From: HRBIN12 sp035762085
GTDB taxonomy: Bacteria > Actinomycetota > UBA4738 > HRBIN12
Reading direction: 5' to 3'
Length of the DNA stretch: 39,724 bases
Assembly (NCBI GenBank): GCA_035762085.1
Contig: DASTPT010000101.1
Coordinates: 1 to 39,724, forward strand
The first letter of the stretch is position 1. Each line of letters starts with the position of its first letter. Shown here one piece after another: positions 1 to 6,831 of this stretch. A program made the position numbers and the translations under genes. Below the pieces are notes generated by a model. That model searched no databases. It worked only from the letters and a program-made list of their open reading frames with translations, and had not been told where the DNA came from.

Positions 1-1840
1 CGCCCTTCGCGTCGAAGAAGTCGAAGGCGCGCCCGCCGCCCGTCCACCCGGCGTCGGCGGCCCCGGTCATCGCGAAGGCGGCCATCGGTCGCTCCTGCGG
101 ACGGCCGTCGAGGAGTCGGAACACCGTGCCGACCTCGAACACCGCCACGCTCCGGACGTGCCGGTGCAGGTTCCGCCGGACTACCTTCAGCAGGCCCGGC
201 AGCAGCCGGGGGCGGAGCCAGCCCTCGTCGGCCTGGATCGGGTTCGTGATCCGGATCGCGTCGGCGTCGCCCGTGAGCGCCAGGTCGGCGTCCGAGGCGA
301 AGGGGATGATCTCGACCTCACGCAGACCGGCCCGGACCAAGAGGTGACGGACTCGGTCGAGGAAGGCGTAGGTCGGGGGGACGCCGCCCGGCTGGCGGAC
401 CGGCGGCAGGGTCGATCCGACGCGCTCGTACCCCTGGACGCGGACGACCTCCTCGATCAGGTCGACCTCGCGCTCGATGTCGGGGCGATAGCCGGGGACC
501 TCGACGGTGACGACGTCGCCGCGGACGTCCGAAGCCATGGCGAGCCGGTCGAACGCCTCTGCGGCGTCCGCGGGCGTCACCTCGTAGCCGATCAGCGCCG
601 AGGCACGCGACGCGCGCATCGCGACGCGCCGCCGCTCCGGGGCCCCGCCGGCCTCGACGACGCCCGTCAGCATGCGCCCGTCGAACCACTCGGCCATGAG
701 CTGACACGCGCGATCGGCGCCGCGCGGCACGGCCTCCGGGTCGACCCCGCGCTCGAACCGCATCGACGCCTCGCTGGACAGGTCGATCCTGCGTCGCGTG
801 CGCTGGATCCCGCCGCGTTCGAACGATGCGCTCTCGAGCAGGATGTCGCTCGTCGCCTCCGAGACCTCGGCGATCTGGCCGCCCATGACACCGGCGACGG
901 CGACCGGTCGCTCCAGATCGCAGATCAGCAGGTCGTCCGGGGAGAACGCACGCTCGACGTCGTCGAGCGTGACGAGCGTCTCGCCATCGGCGGCCCGGCG
1001 CACCACGATCCCGGGGCCCTTCAACAGCGCCAGGTCGAAGGGGTGCAGCGGCTGGCCGACCTCGAGCATCGCGTAGTTCGTGGCGTCGACCGCCGCCGAG
1101 ATCGGGCGCATCCCCGCGGCCGTGAGTCGCGCCTGCACCCCGATCGGCGATCCCACGTGGCGGACGCCGCGGATCACACGGGCGAGGTAGCGCGGGCATC
1201 GCTCCAGGTCCTCGACCCGGACCGTCGCGACGTCCTCGGCGCGCTCGGGGTCCTCGACGAACGACGGGGCGGGCAGGGTGAGGGGCGTCCCCGTCGCGGC
1301 GGCGACCTCTCGTGCGATCCCGATCACCGAGAGGAAGTCCGGGCGGTTCGGCGTCACCTCGATGTCCAGGACCGTGTCATCCAGGCCGAAGACGTCCCGC
1401 ACGTCGCGGCCGGGTTCGAGGTCCGGCGGCAGGATCAGGATGCCCACGTGACCGGGCGCGATCCCGAGCTCGTCCGGCGCACAGAGCATGCCGTTCGAGA
1501 CGACGCCCCGGATCTCGCGGGCCCCGAGCGGCTCGGGCAGGACCGGCACGGTCGCGCCCGGCCCGGCGAGGGGCACCAGGTCACCCGGCGCCATGTTCCG
1601 GACGCCGACGACCACCTCCTGCTCCCCCGCCCCCGTGTGCACTCGGGCGAGACACAGCGTGTCGCTGTTCGGGTGGTCTCGGACCTCGAGCACACGTGCG
1701 ACGATCACCCCCCGGAGACGCTCCCACGGACGCTCGATCGACTCGACCTCGGCGCCCTTGTGCGTGAGGAGCTCGGCGAGCTCGTCCGCCGAGAGCTCGG
1801 TCGGACAGATCTCGCGCAGCCAGCCGAGGACGATCCTCAT
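1..1840 (-). CDS. pheT: Phenylalanine-tRNA ligase beta subunit, 3' end outside the window
   Basis: Beta subunit of the (alpha-beta)2 phenylalanyl-tRNA synthetase, which charges tRNA-Phe in the cytoplasm. The ATG at 1840 gives MRIVLGWLREICPTELSADE, the usual N-terminus. An EMAP/tRNA-binding (B1) domain follows at about residues 40-150 (VIVARVLEVRDHPNSDTL). The frame stays open to base 2, where it reads FEVGTVFRLLDG and later GRAFDFFDAKG, typical of the class II-like core of PheT. About 613 codons are present; family members have about 800, so the end of the core and the C-terminal anticodon-binding (FDX-ACB) domain lie outside. The start overlaps the pheS stop as ATGA, so the two subunits are translationally coupled. 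Confidence 0.95.
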   Translation of the reverse strand, partial: MRIVLGWLREICPTELSADELAELLTHKGAEVESIERPWERLRGVIVARVLEVRDHPNSDTLCLARVHTGAGEQEVVVGVRNMAPGDLVPLAGPGATVPVLPEPLGAREIRGVVSNGMLCAPDELGIAPGHVGILILPPDLEPGRDVRDVFGLDDTVLDIEVTPNRPDFLSVIGIAREVAAATGTPLTLPAPSFVEDPERAEDVATVRVEDLERCPRYLARVIRGVRHVGSPIGVQARLTAAGMRPISAAVDATNYAMLEVGQPLHPFDLALLKGPGIVVRRAADGETLVTLDDVERAFSPDDLLICDLERPVAVAGVMGGQIAEVSEATSDILLESASFERGGIQRTRRRIDLSSEASMRFERGVDPEAVPRGADRACQLMAEWFDGRMLTGVVEAGGAPERRRVAMRASRASALIGYEVTPADAAEAFDRLAMASDVRGDVVTVEVPGYRPDIEREVDLIEEVVRVQGYERVGSTLPPVRQPGGVPPTYAFLDRVRHLLVRAGLREVEIIPFASDADLALTGDADAIRITNPIQADEGWLRPRLLPGLLKVVRRNLHRHVRSVAVFEVGTVFRLLDGRPQERPMAAFAMTGAADAGWTGGGRAFDFFDAKG

Positions 1841-2883
1841 GCGACCCCCTCGAACTGCTCGAGGAAGCGCACGTCCCCCTCGTAGAACAGGCGCAGGTCG
1901 TTCACGCCGAACAGGGGCATCGCGACGCGCTCGATGCCCAGGCCGAAGGCGAATCCCGTGTAGCGCTCGGCGTCGTAGCCGCAGTTCTCGAGGACCTTCG
2001 GGTGCACCATCCCCGCGCCGAGGAGCTCGATCCAGCCGTTGCCGCAGACGCGACACCCCACGCCGTCGCAGACGAAGCACGAGACCGCGAGCTGGCACCC
2101 GGGCTCGACGAACGGGAAGTAGTCGGGGTTCAGGCGGACGCGGCGGTCGGGGCCGAACATCCCGTGCGCGAAGGCCTCCAGCGTGCCCACGAGGTCGGAG
2201 AACGAGATGCCCTCGTCCACCGCGAGCCCCTCGACCTGCTGGAACATCGACCCGTGGGTCGCGTCGGCGGTCTCGCGCCGATACACGCGACCAGGGACGA
2301 CGACGTAGACGGGAGGGTCCTGGCTCTCCATCGCGCGGATCTGGACGGCGCTGGTCTCGGTGCGCAACAGGAGCCCGGGCACGTCGACGTAGAGCGAGTC
2401 CTTCATCGTGCGCGCCGGGTGGTCCGGGGGGATGTTCAGGGCTTCGAAGTTGTGCCAGTCGTCCTCGATCTCGGGGCCCTCGGCGACGCGGTAGCCCATC
2501 CGCGTGAACACGTCGACGATCTTGGACCGGACGATCGTGAGCGGGTGCAGGGAGCCCGGCCGCGGCCGGCGGCCCGGCAGGGTGACGTCGACGCGGTCGT
2601 CCTGCAGCAGGGCGTCCTCCGCCGAGCCCTCGAGCTCCGCTCGGCGCTCCGCGAGCGCTCCGTCCAGGGTCGCCTTGACGTCGTTCGCGAGGCGTCCGAG
2701 CTCACGCCGCGCGTCGGGATCGAACGAACCGAGGGAGCGCTGCACCTCCGACCACGGCGCCTTGCGCCCGAGGAAGGCCACGCGCACGCGGTCCAGGTCG
2801 TCCAGCGTGGTGGCCGACGCGACCGCCTCCAGCCCGCGGGCGCGCTCCTCCTGCAGGGTCGCTCGGGCGCCGGCCGGGTCCAT
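1837..2883 (-). CDS. pheS: Phenylalanine-tRNA ligase alpha subunit
   Basis: Catalytic alpha subunit of phenylalanyl-tRNA synthetase, 348 aa, the normal length. Residues 1-90 are the coiled-coil N-terminal arm that contacts tRNA. The class II catalytic core follows, with motif 2 around GRVYRRETADATHGSMFQQ, the usual cysteine-bearing stretch SCFVCDGVGCRVCG, and motif 3 GFAFGLGIERVAM near the C-terminus. The HPLTIV stretch that opens the core is also present. The ATG at 2883 has no Shine-Dalgarno sequence but lies nine bases after a TAGACT -10 box, so its mRNA may be leaderless. pheT follows with a 4-base overlap. The gene upstream is the RNA methyltransferase/kinase fusion, the same neighbourhood as tsnR before pheS in mycobacteria. 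Confidence 0.97.
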   Translation of the reverse strand: MDPAGARATLQEERARGLEAVASATTLDDLDRVRVAFLGRKAPWSEVQRSLGSFDPDARRELGRLANDVKATLDGALAERRAELEGSAEDALLQDDRVDVTLPGRRPRPGSLHPLTIVRSKIVDVFTRMGYRVAEGPEIEDDWHNFEALNIPPDHPARTMKDSLYVDVPGLLLRTETSAVQIRAMESQDPPVYVVVPGRVYRRETADATHGSMFQQVEGLAVDEGISFSDLVGTLEAFAHGMFGPDRRVRLNPDYFPFVEPGCQLAVSCFVCDGVGCRVCGNGWIELLGAGMVHPKVLENCGYDAERYTGFAFGLGIERVAMPLFGVNDLRLFYEGDVRFLEQFEGVA

Positions 2884-2935
2884 GGTCCCGCGAGTCTAGC
2901 AAGCACCCCTCGCGCGCCTGGCTCAGCGCGGGACC
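2884..2935 (-). repeat. 9-bp inverted repeat flanking the pheS promoter
   Basis: CGCGGGACC lies directly against the pheS ATG (2884-2892). Its exact complement lies at 2927-2935, inside the last codons of the upstream gene. In read-through RNA the two arms could pair and place the pheS start at the base of a hairpin with a 34-base loop. It could act as a terminator or attenuator between the two genes. There is no U-run. Confidence 0.35.
2893..2901 (-). promoter_or_regulatory. Extended -10 promoter of pheST
   Basis: The minus strand reads TGCTAGACT, an extended -10 element. It is followed by nine bases and the pheS ATG, so the predicted transcription start falls within 1-3 bases of the start codon (leaderless or nearly so). 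No good -35 is visible. The assignment rests on pattern only. Confidence 0.45.
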
Positions 2936-4356
2936 TCGGCGGACGGGATGTCGAGCACGAAGCGCACGCCGTCGTCCACCTCGATCGCGGCGGAGCCCCC
3001 CTGCGCCTCGGCGATCCCGAGCGCGACCCACAGTCCGATCTTGCTCCCGGCCCCGGTGCCCGGCGGCCGCGGCTCGAACAGGCGCGGCGCCTCCTCCGCC
3101 GACAGCGAGGTCCCACGACGGAAGGCGTGGACCACGAGCCGTCCGCGGACCCGCCGCGCCGAGACCCGCACAGGCCCCTCGTTCGCCCACCACACCAGCG
3201 ACTCGACGAAGGCCTCGAGCACCAGTCGGAGCCGATCGGGATCCACGAGGGCCTCGACGTCGGGACCGTCGAGCTCGACGCCCGGGTGGTCCGGGTCGCG
3301 GGACAGGGCCGCCGCGATCGTCTCCACGACCGAGCCGACGGTCACGCGCTCGGGGAACAGCTCGAGCGTGCCGGCCGTGAGCCGCGCGGCGTCCACCAGC
3401 TGTCGCAGGATCGCGTTCAGGCGGTCGGTGTCGTACACGATGCCGCGGAGCATCAGATCGCGGTCCTCGACCGACATCTGCTCCCACCGCGTCGAGAGCG
3501 CATGTCCGAACCCCTTCATCGCGGTCAACGGCGAGCGGATGTCGTGGGCGGCCGCCGCGATCACGGTCTCGAGGGCCACGCGCCGGCCATCGCGTCGCTG
3601 CCGGGCCCACTCGAACAGGCACACGGTGGCGGCGGCGGCGAGGTTCAGCGACTCCGCCCGCCCGGGGATCGGCACGCGCACCGTCGCGTCGGCCACCGCC
3701 GCCGTCTGGGGCGGGAGGCCCCACGCCTCGTTGCCGAAGAGGAAGACCGTGGGTTCGGTCAGGTCCAGGTGGTACAGGTCGGTCTCCCCGTCGGCGGCCA
3801 TCGCGTAGACGCGGCACCCGCGCTCGCGGAGGGCGGCGGCGACCTCGGTCGTGTCGATCTCACGCACGAGCGGGACGTGGAACAGGGAACCCGCCGAGGC
3901 GCGGACCGTCTTCGGGTTGTACGGGTCGACCGACGAGGCCGAGAACACGACGGCGTCGGCGCCCGCCGCGTCGGCCGATCGAAGGACCGTGCCGGCGTTC
4001 CCGGGGTCGCGGACCGCGTGGAGCACCGCGACGCACGCCGGCGCGTCCAACCGGTCGAGGGCGACGTCCACGAACGGGGCGACGCCGACGAGTCCCTGCG
4101 GGGTCACCGTCGAGGTGAGTCGCAGCATCACCTCCGGGCTGACGTGGTGGGTGTCCACGCCGGCGTCGGCCGCCACCCGGACGAGCGGAAGCCCGGGATC
4201 GGTGTGGAACAGCGCCGAGAGCCCCCCGCTCCGCCTGAGCGCCTCCCCCACCGCCTGCGCGCCTTCGGCCAGGAACGTCCGGTCGCGCTCGCGGAAGGCG
4301 CGCTTCTTCAGTCGGATCGCCGCGGCCACCTTGGGGTTGCGGACCGACGTGAGCAC
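2923..4356 (-). CDS. SpoU-family RNA 2'-O-methyltransferase fused to a histidine-kinase-like module
   Basis: 477 aa, two parts in one continuous frame. Residues 1-250 form a TrmH/SpoU (SPOUT) RNA ribose methyltransferase: N-terminal substrate-binding part (TSVRNPKVAAAIRLKKRAFR), then motif 1 HAVRDPGNAGTVLRSADAAG, motif 2 FLFGNEAWGL and motif 3 VPIPGRAESLNLAAAATV. Residues about 255-330 are a HisKA-like dimerisation helix pair with AAHDIRSPLTAMKGF (H271 as predicted phospho-acceptor). Residues 335-477 resemble a HATPase domain: DPDRLRLVLEAF at the N-box position but without the usual Asn, no clear DxGxG box, and a recognisable G2-like SKIGLWVALGIAEAQGG. ATP binding is therefore doubtful. The GTG at 4356 has GGAGG six bases upstream and gives the standard SpoU N-terminus; an ATG at 4398 has no ribosome site. 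It sits where mycobacteria carry tsnR. Target RNA unknown. Confidence 0.85.
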   Translation of the reverse strand: MLTSVRNPKVAAAIRLKKRAFRERDRTFLAEGAQAVGEALRRSGGLSALFHTDPGLPLVRVAADAGVDTHHVSPEVMLRLTSTVTPQGLVGVAPFVDVALDRLDAPACVAVLHAVRDPGNAGTVLRSADAAGADAVVFSASSVDPYNPKTVRASAGSLFHVPLVREIDTTEVAAALRERGCRVYAMAADGETDLYHLDLTEPTVFLFGNEAWGLPPQTAAVADATVRVPIPGRAESLNLAAAATVCLFEWARQRRDGRRVALETVIAAAAHDIRSPLTAMKGFGHALSTRWEQMSVEDRDLMLRGIVYDTDRLNAILRQLVDAARLTAGTLELFPERVTVGSVVETIAAALSRDPDHPGVELDGPDVEALVDPDRLRLVLEAFVESLVWWANEGPVRVSARRVRGRLVVHAFRRGTSLSAEEAPRLFEPRPPGTGAGSKIGLWVALGIAEAQGGSAAIEVDDGVRFVLDIPSAEVPR

Positions 4357-4448
4357 CCGAAGCCTCCGTGCCGGCGAGGCGGTGCCGGCCACGCCCATCC
4401 TATGCGGGTGGCGTCGGGCGCCGAGGAGATCCGGAACGGACGGAGCGA

Positions 4449-4808
4449 CTACGCGGCCAGGGCGTCCTTCGCCACCCGAACCAGGTCGGCGAAGGCGGCG
4501 GGATCGCGGACCGCCATGTCGGCGAGGATCTTCCGGTCGAGCTCCACGCCGGCCTTCGTCAGGCCGTGGACGAAGCTGGAGTACGACAGACCATGCTGAC
4601 GCGTGCCGGCGCCGATGCGCGCGATCCACAGGCGACGGAACTGACCTTTGCGGTCCCGGCGGTCGCGGTACGCGTACATGCCGGAGTGCATGAGTTGCTC
4701 CTTCGCCACCTTGTAGCGGCGGGAGCGGCTGCCGTAGTAGCCCTTCGCCTTCGCGAGGACCTCGCGCCGCTTCTTGCGCGCGTGGACGGAACGCTTGACC
4801 CTGGCCAT
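4449..4808 (-). CDS. rplT: 50S ribosomal protein L20
   Basis: 119 aa, standard size for L20, which binds 23S rRNA early in large-subunit assembly. It opens MARVKRSVHARKKRREVLAK and contains AKGYYGSRSRRYKVAKEQLM and RDRKGQFRRLWIARI, both diagnostic. It is the third gene of the infC-rpmI-rplT operon. The start lies five bases after the rpmI stop and is preceded by GGAAG. In other bacteria L20 can repress this operon. A 92-base gap separates it from the methyltransferase/kinase gene. Confidence 0.98.
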   Translation of the reverse strand: MARVKRSVHARKKRREVLAKAKGYYGSRSRRYKVAKEQLMHSGMYAYRDRRDRKGQFRRLWIARIGAGTRQHGLSYSSFVHGLTKAGVELDRKILADMAVRDPAAFADLVRVAKDALAA

Positions 4809-4813
4809 CGACC

Positions 4814-5005
4814 CTACTTCCCGAGGAGCCGGCGGATCGCCGTGCGCTCGGCCGTGACCTCGGCCATGCCCTCGACGCGGCGCCTGCGGCTCCCGCTCTT
4901 CTTCGTCAGCATGTGGTTCCCGGTGGCCTTGCGGTGCAGCACCTTACCGGTCCGCGTGATGCGGAACCGCTTGGCCGTGGCCCGGTGCGTCTTCATCTTC
5001 GGCAT
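4814..5005 (-). CDS. rpmI: 50S ribosomal protein L35
   Basis: 63 aa, very basic. It opens MPKMKTHRATAKRFRITRTG and contains KVLHRKATGNHMLTKKSGSR, the signature of L35. The start is two bases after the infC stop, with an AGGGG ribosome site in the end of infC. Structural protein of the large ribosomal subunit. Confidence 0.97.
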   Translation of the reverse strand: MPKMKTHRATAKRFRITRTGKVLHRKATGNHMLTKKSGSRRRRVEGMAEVTAERTAIRRLLGK

Positions 5006-5007
5006 GT

Positions 5008-5586
5008 CTACCCCTGTACTTCCTGCGTCCGCGCGGCCTCGGGGGCGGGCGCCTGCGCCTCGCCCTTCGTGGGCAGTTTCTTCGTCGGCGCGATGACCAT
5101 GATCATGTTGCGACCGTCCTGCTTCGGCGAGGACTCGACGACCGCGAGGTCCTTCAGGTCCTCCACGAGCCGGTCGAGGATCTTGCGGCCGAGCTCGGTG
5201 TGAGCCATCTCGCGCCCTCGGAACATGATGGTCACCTTGACCCGCGCGCCCGCCGTCAAGAACCGGACGACATGCCCCTTCTTCGTGGCGTAGTCGTGCG
5301 GATCGATCTTCGGGCGGAACTTGATCTCCTTGACCTCGATCTTGGACTGCTTCTTGCGGGCTTCCTTCTGCCGGATGTCCCGCTCGTACTTGTACTTCCC
5401 GTAGTCCATGATCCGGGCGACCGGCGGCGTCGCCTGCGGCGCCACCTCGACCAGATCCAGATCGAGCTCCTGGGCCCTGCGGAGCGCGTCCTGCGTGGAC
5501 ACGATCCCGATCTGCGACCCATCCGGACCCACCAACCGCACCTGCGGCGAGCGGATCCTGTCGTTGATACGCGGATCAGCCGAGAC
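5008..5586 (-). CDS. infC: Translation initiation factor IF-3, non-canonical start
   Basis: IF-3 binds the 30S subunit, keeps the subunits apart and checks the start codon. The C-domain is clear (VKEIKFRPKIDPHDYATKKG, RVKVTIMFRGRE, SPKQDGRNMIMVIAP), as is the N-domain (DLDLVEVAPQATPPVARIMD). The first ordinary start codon is a GTG at 5541. Starting there would delete the conserved SADPRINDRIRSPQ, which lies just upstream in frame. AGGAGG lies at 5596-5601; the only sensible in-frame start after it is a GTC at 5586, nine bases downstream, exactly where homologues begin with a near-cognate codon. That gives 192 aa. Non-AUG starts are well known for infC and allow IF-3 to repress its own synthesis. 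The exact codon is inferred. A short C-terminal Ala/Pro-rich tail follows the fold. Confidence 0.9.
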   Translation of the reverse strand, partial: VSADPRINDRIRSPQVRLVGPDGSQIGIVSTQDALRRAQELDLDLVEVAPQATPPVARIMDYGKYKYERDIRQKEARKKQSKIEVKEIKFRPKIDPHDYATKKGHVVRFLTAGARVKVTIMFRGREMAHTELGRKILDRLVEDLKDLAVVESSPKQDGRNMIMVIAPTKKLPTKGEAQAPAPEAARTQEVQG

Positions 5587-5611
5587 CCCGCATCACCTCC
5601 TACCGACAAGA

Positions 5612-5635
5612 ACGCACCGACTGTCGCCGGTGCGT
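5612..5635 (-). promoter_or_regulatory. Stem-loop in the infC leader
   Basis: Perfect 8-bp arms (ACGCACCG and CGGTGCGT) around an 8-base loop lie between the promoter and the infC ribosome site, about 10 bases upstream of AGGAGG. This could be an autogenous control site of the IF-3/L35/L20 operon. I do not recognise it as a known L20-leader type. Confidence 0.4.
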
Positions 5636-5664
5636 GCGCTGGACACGGTGAACCGTTCCCCGAG

Positions 5665-5694
5665 AGTATAGGAGCGGGTCGGGGGCGGTGTCGA
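5665..5694 (-). promoter_or_regulatory. Promoter of infC-rpmI-rplT
   Basis: On the minus strand TCGACA (5689-5694) lies 18 bases before TATACT (5665-5670), a good housekeeping promoter match. The predicted start near 5658 leaves a leader of about 70 bases containing the stem-loop. Confidence 0.6.
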
Positions 5695-5723
5695 CGCGGC
5701 CGGCGCCCGGCCGTCGGTCGCGG

Positions 5724-5930
5724 TCAGGAGACGGCGTGGACGTTGGCCGCCTGCTTGCCCTTCGGGCCGTCGACGATGTCGAACTCGACCGCCTGGCCCT
5801 CGTTGAGGGTCTTGAAGCCCTCGCCCTCGATCGCCGAGAAGTGGACGAACACGTCCTCCCCGGCCTCGCGCGAGATGAACCCGTAGCCCTTCTCGTTGCT
5901 GAACCACTTCACGGTGCCCTGCTCTGCCAA
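5724..5930 (-). CDS. Cold-shock-domain RNA-binding protein
   Basis: 68 aa, a single OB-fold cold-shock domain. It carries RNP1 KGYGFI and RNP2 VFVHFSAI inside the typical GTVKWFSNEKGYGFISRE. These proteins bind single-stranded RNA or DNA and melt RNA structure. The start is TTG at 5930, six bases after AGGAGG. It appears to be a single-gene unit with its own promoter, between the rib operon and the infC operon. It is closest in type to CspA of actinobacteria; which paralogue cannot be said. Confidence 0.95.
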   Translation of the reverse strand: MAEQGTVKWFSNEKGYGFISREAGEDVFVHFSAIEGEGFKTLNEGQAVEFDIVDGPKGKQAANVHAVS

Positions 5931-5960
5931 CGAACCCCTCCTGGTGCCTGAGCGCGCGGG

Positions 5961-5989
5961 AGCGTAGCACGGGGCCAGCGGCCGGGCAA
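5961..5989 (-). promoter_or_regulatory. Promoter of the cold-shock gene
   Basis: TTGCCC (5984-5989), a 17-base spacer and TACGCT (5961-5966) on the minus strand. The predicted leader is about 24 bases and contains the AGGAGG ribosome site. Confidence 0.5.
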
Positions 5990-6008
5990 CGGCAGGAGGT
6001 CCCCCCGC

Positions 6009-6359
6009 TCACCAGTCTGGCTCGAGCGGCCGCCCGTAATCGTCCTGCAGCCGCTGGGTGTCGTCCTCGGTCGTGTAGCCGTACGCGATCTCGAGGACCC
6101 GACCGCGCTCCGAGCCGTGGTTCGTGATCCGGTGCGCGGTCTCGGAGGAGACGACGAACTCGTCGCCCGGTGTCGCCTCCACGACGCGGTTGCCGATGGT
6201 GATCGTGAGCCCGGGATCCAGCACCACCCACATCTCGTCACGGAGCCGGTGGAAGTGGACGCTCGTTGCCTGGCCGGGCTCGACGGTGATCACGCGGACG
6301 GAGCTCGGCTGGTTCAGCGCGTAGGTGACCACCCTCCCCCACGGCTTGTCGACGATCAC
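6009..6359 (-). CDS. Single-domain cupin, mannose-6-phosphate isomerase type II-like
   Basis: 116 aa, one cupin barrel. It opens VIVDKPWGRVVTYALNQPSS. The metal-binding cupin motif 1 is visible as HFHRLRDEMWVVLDPG, with two His and a Glu, and motif 2 as PGDEFVVSSETAHRITNHG, with the further His. The pattern resembles the C-terminal domain of type II phosphomannose isomerase/GDP-mannose pyrophosphorylase enzymes, but the nucleotidyltransferase half is absent. The GTG at 6359 lies two bases after the ribH stop, so it is the last gene of the riboflavin operon. Substrate unknown; the link to flavin metabolism is positional only. Confidence 0.8.
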   Translation of the reverse strand: MIVDKPWGRVVTYALNQPSSVRVITVEPGQATSVHFHRLRDEMWVVLDPGLTITIGNRVVEATPGDEFVVSSETAHRITNHGSERGRVLEIAYGYTTEDDTQRLQDDYGRPLEPDW

Positions 6360-6360
6360 G

Positions 6361-6831
6361 TCATCCCCCCGGGAGCCGCTCGAGCAGGGAGGCCATCTCC
6401 ATCGCGGCCATCGCCGCGTCCCAGCCCTTGTTCCCGTGCGTGCCGCCGGCCCGGTCCATCGCCTGGGCGAAGGTGTCGGTCGTGAGCACGCCGAAGACCA
6501 CGGGGACGCCCGAGTCCTCGGCGGCACGCCGGATGCCGTTCGCCGCCTGCTCGGCGACGTGGTCGAAGTGCGGGGTCTCGCCACGGATCACGGCACCGAG
6601 GCAAACGACCGCCGCGTACCGGCCCGTGTCCGCCAGGCGCCTCGCCACGACCGGCAGCTCGAACGAGCCGGGCACCCAGGCGATGTCCACGGCCTCCTCG
6701 GCGACCCCTTTCGCGCGGAAGCCGTCGAGCGTCCCGTCGACGAGCTTGCGGACGACGACCTCGTTGAAGCGGGCCGCGATCACGGCGAACCGTCGGCCGC
6801 CGCCCTCCTCCAGACCGCGGTACTCCGTCAC
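6361..6831 (-). CDS. ribH: 6,7-dimethyl-8-ribityllumazine synthase
   Basis: 156 aa, full length. Condenses 5-amino-6-ribitylaminouracil with 3,4-dihydroxy-2-butanone-4-phosphate, the penultimate riboflavin step. Visible motifs are ARFNEVVVRKLVDG, WVPGSFELPV, CLGAVIRGETPHFDHV with the catalytic His, and a C-terminal GTHGNKGWDAA. The GTG start overlaps the ribBA stop as GTGA. Confidence 0.97.
   Translation of the reverse strand: MTEYRGLEEGGGRRFAVIAARFNEVVVRKLVDGTLDGFRAKGVAEEAVDIAWVPGSFELPVVARRLADTGRYAAVVCLGAVIRGETPHFDHVAEQAANGIRRAAEDSGVPVVFGVLTTDTFAQAMDRAGGTHGNKGWDAAMAAMEMASLLERLPGG

Noticed and set aside
2923..3579. Separate histidine-kinase gene starting at an internal GTG (3579)
   Set aside because: No Shine-Dalgarno or promoter precedes it, the frame is continuous with the methyltransferase, and the start would fall only a few residues before the H-box.
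4357..4629. Longer N-terminus for the methyltransferase/kinase gene (ATG at 4629 or 4398)
   Set aside because: The first would overlap rplT in another frame and adds Arg-rich shadow sequence. The second lacks a ribosome site. GTG at 4356 has GGAGG at good spacing and yields the family N-terminus.
5008..5541. infC starting at the GTG at 5541
   Set aside because: This would remove the highly conserved PRINDRIR segment, and no ribosome site is near that GTG, whereas AGGAGG lies further upstream.
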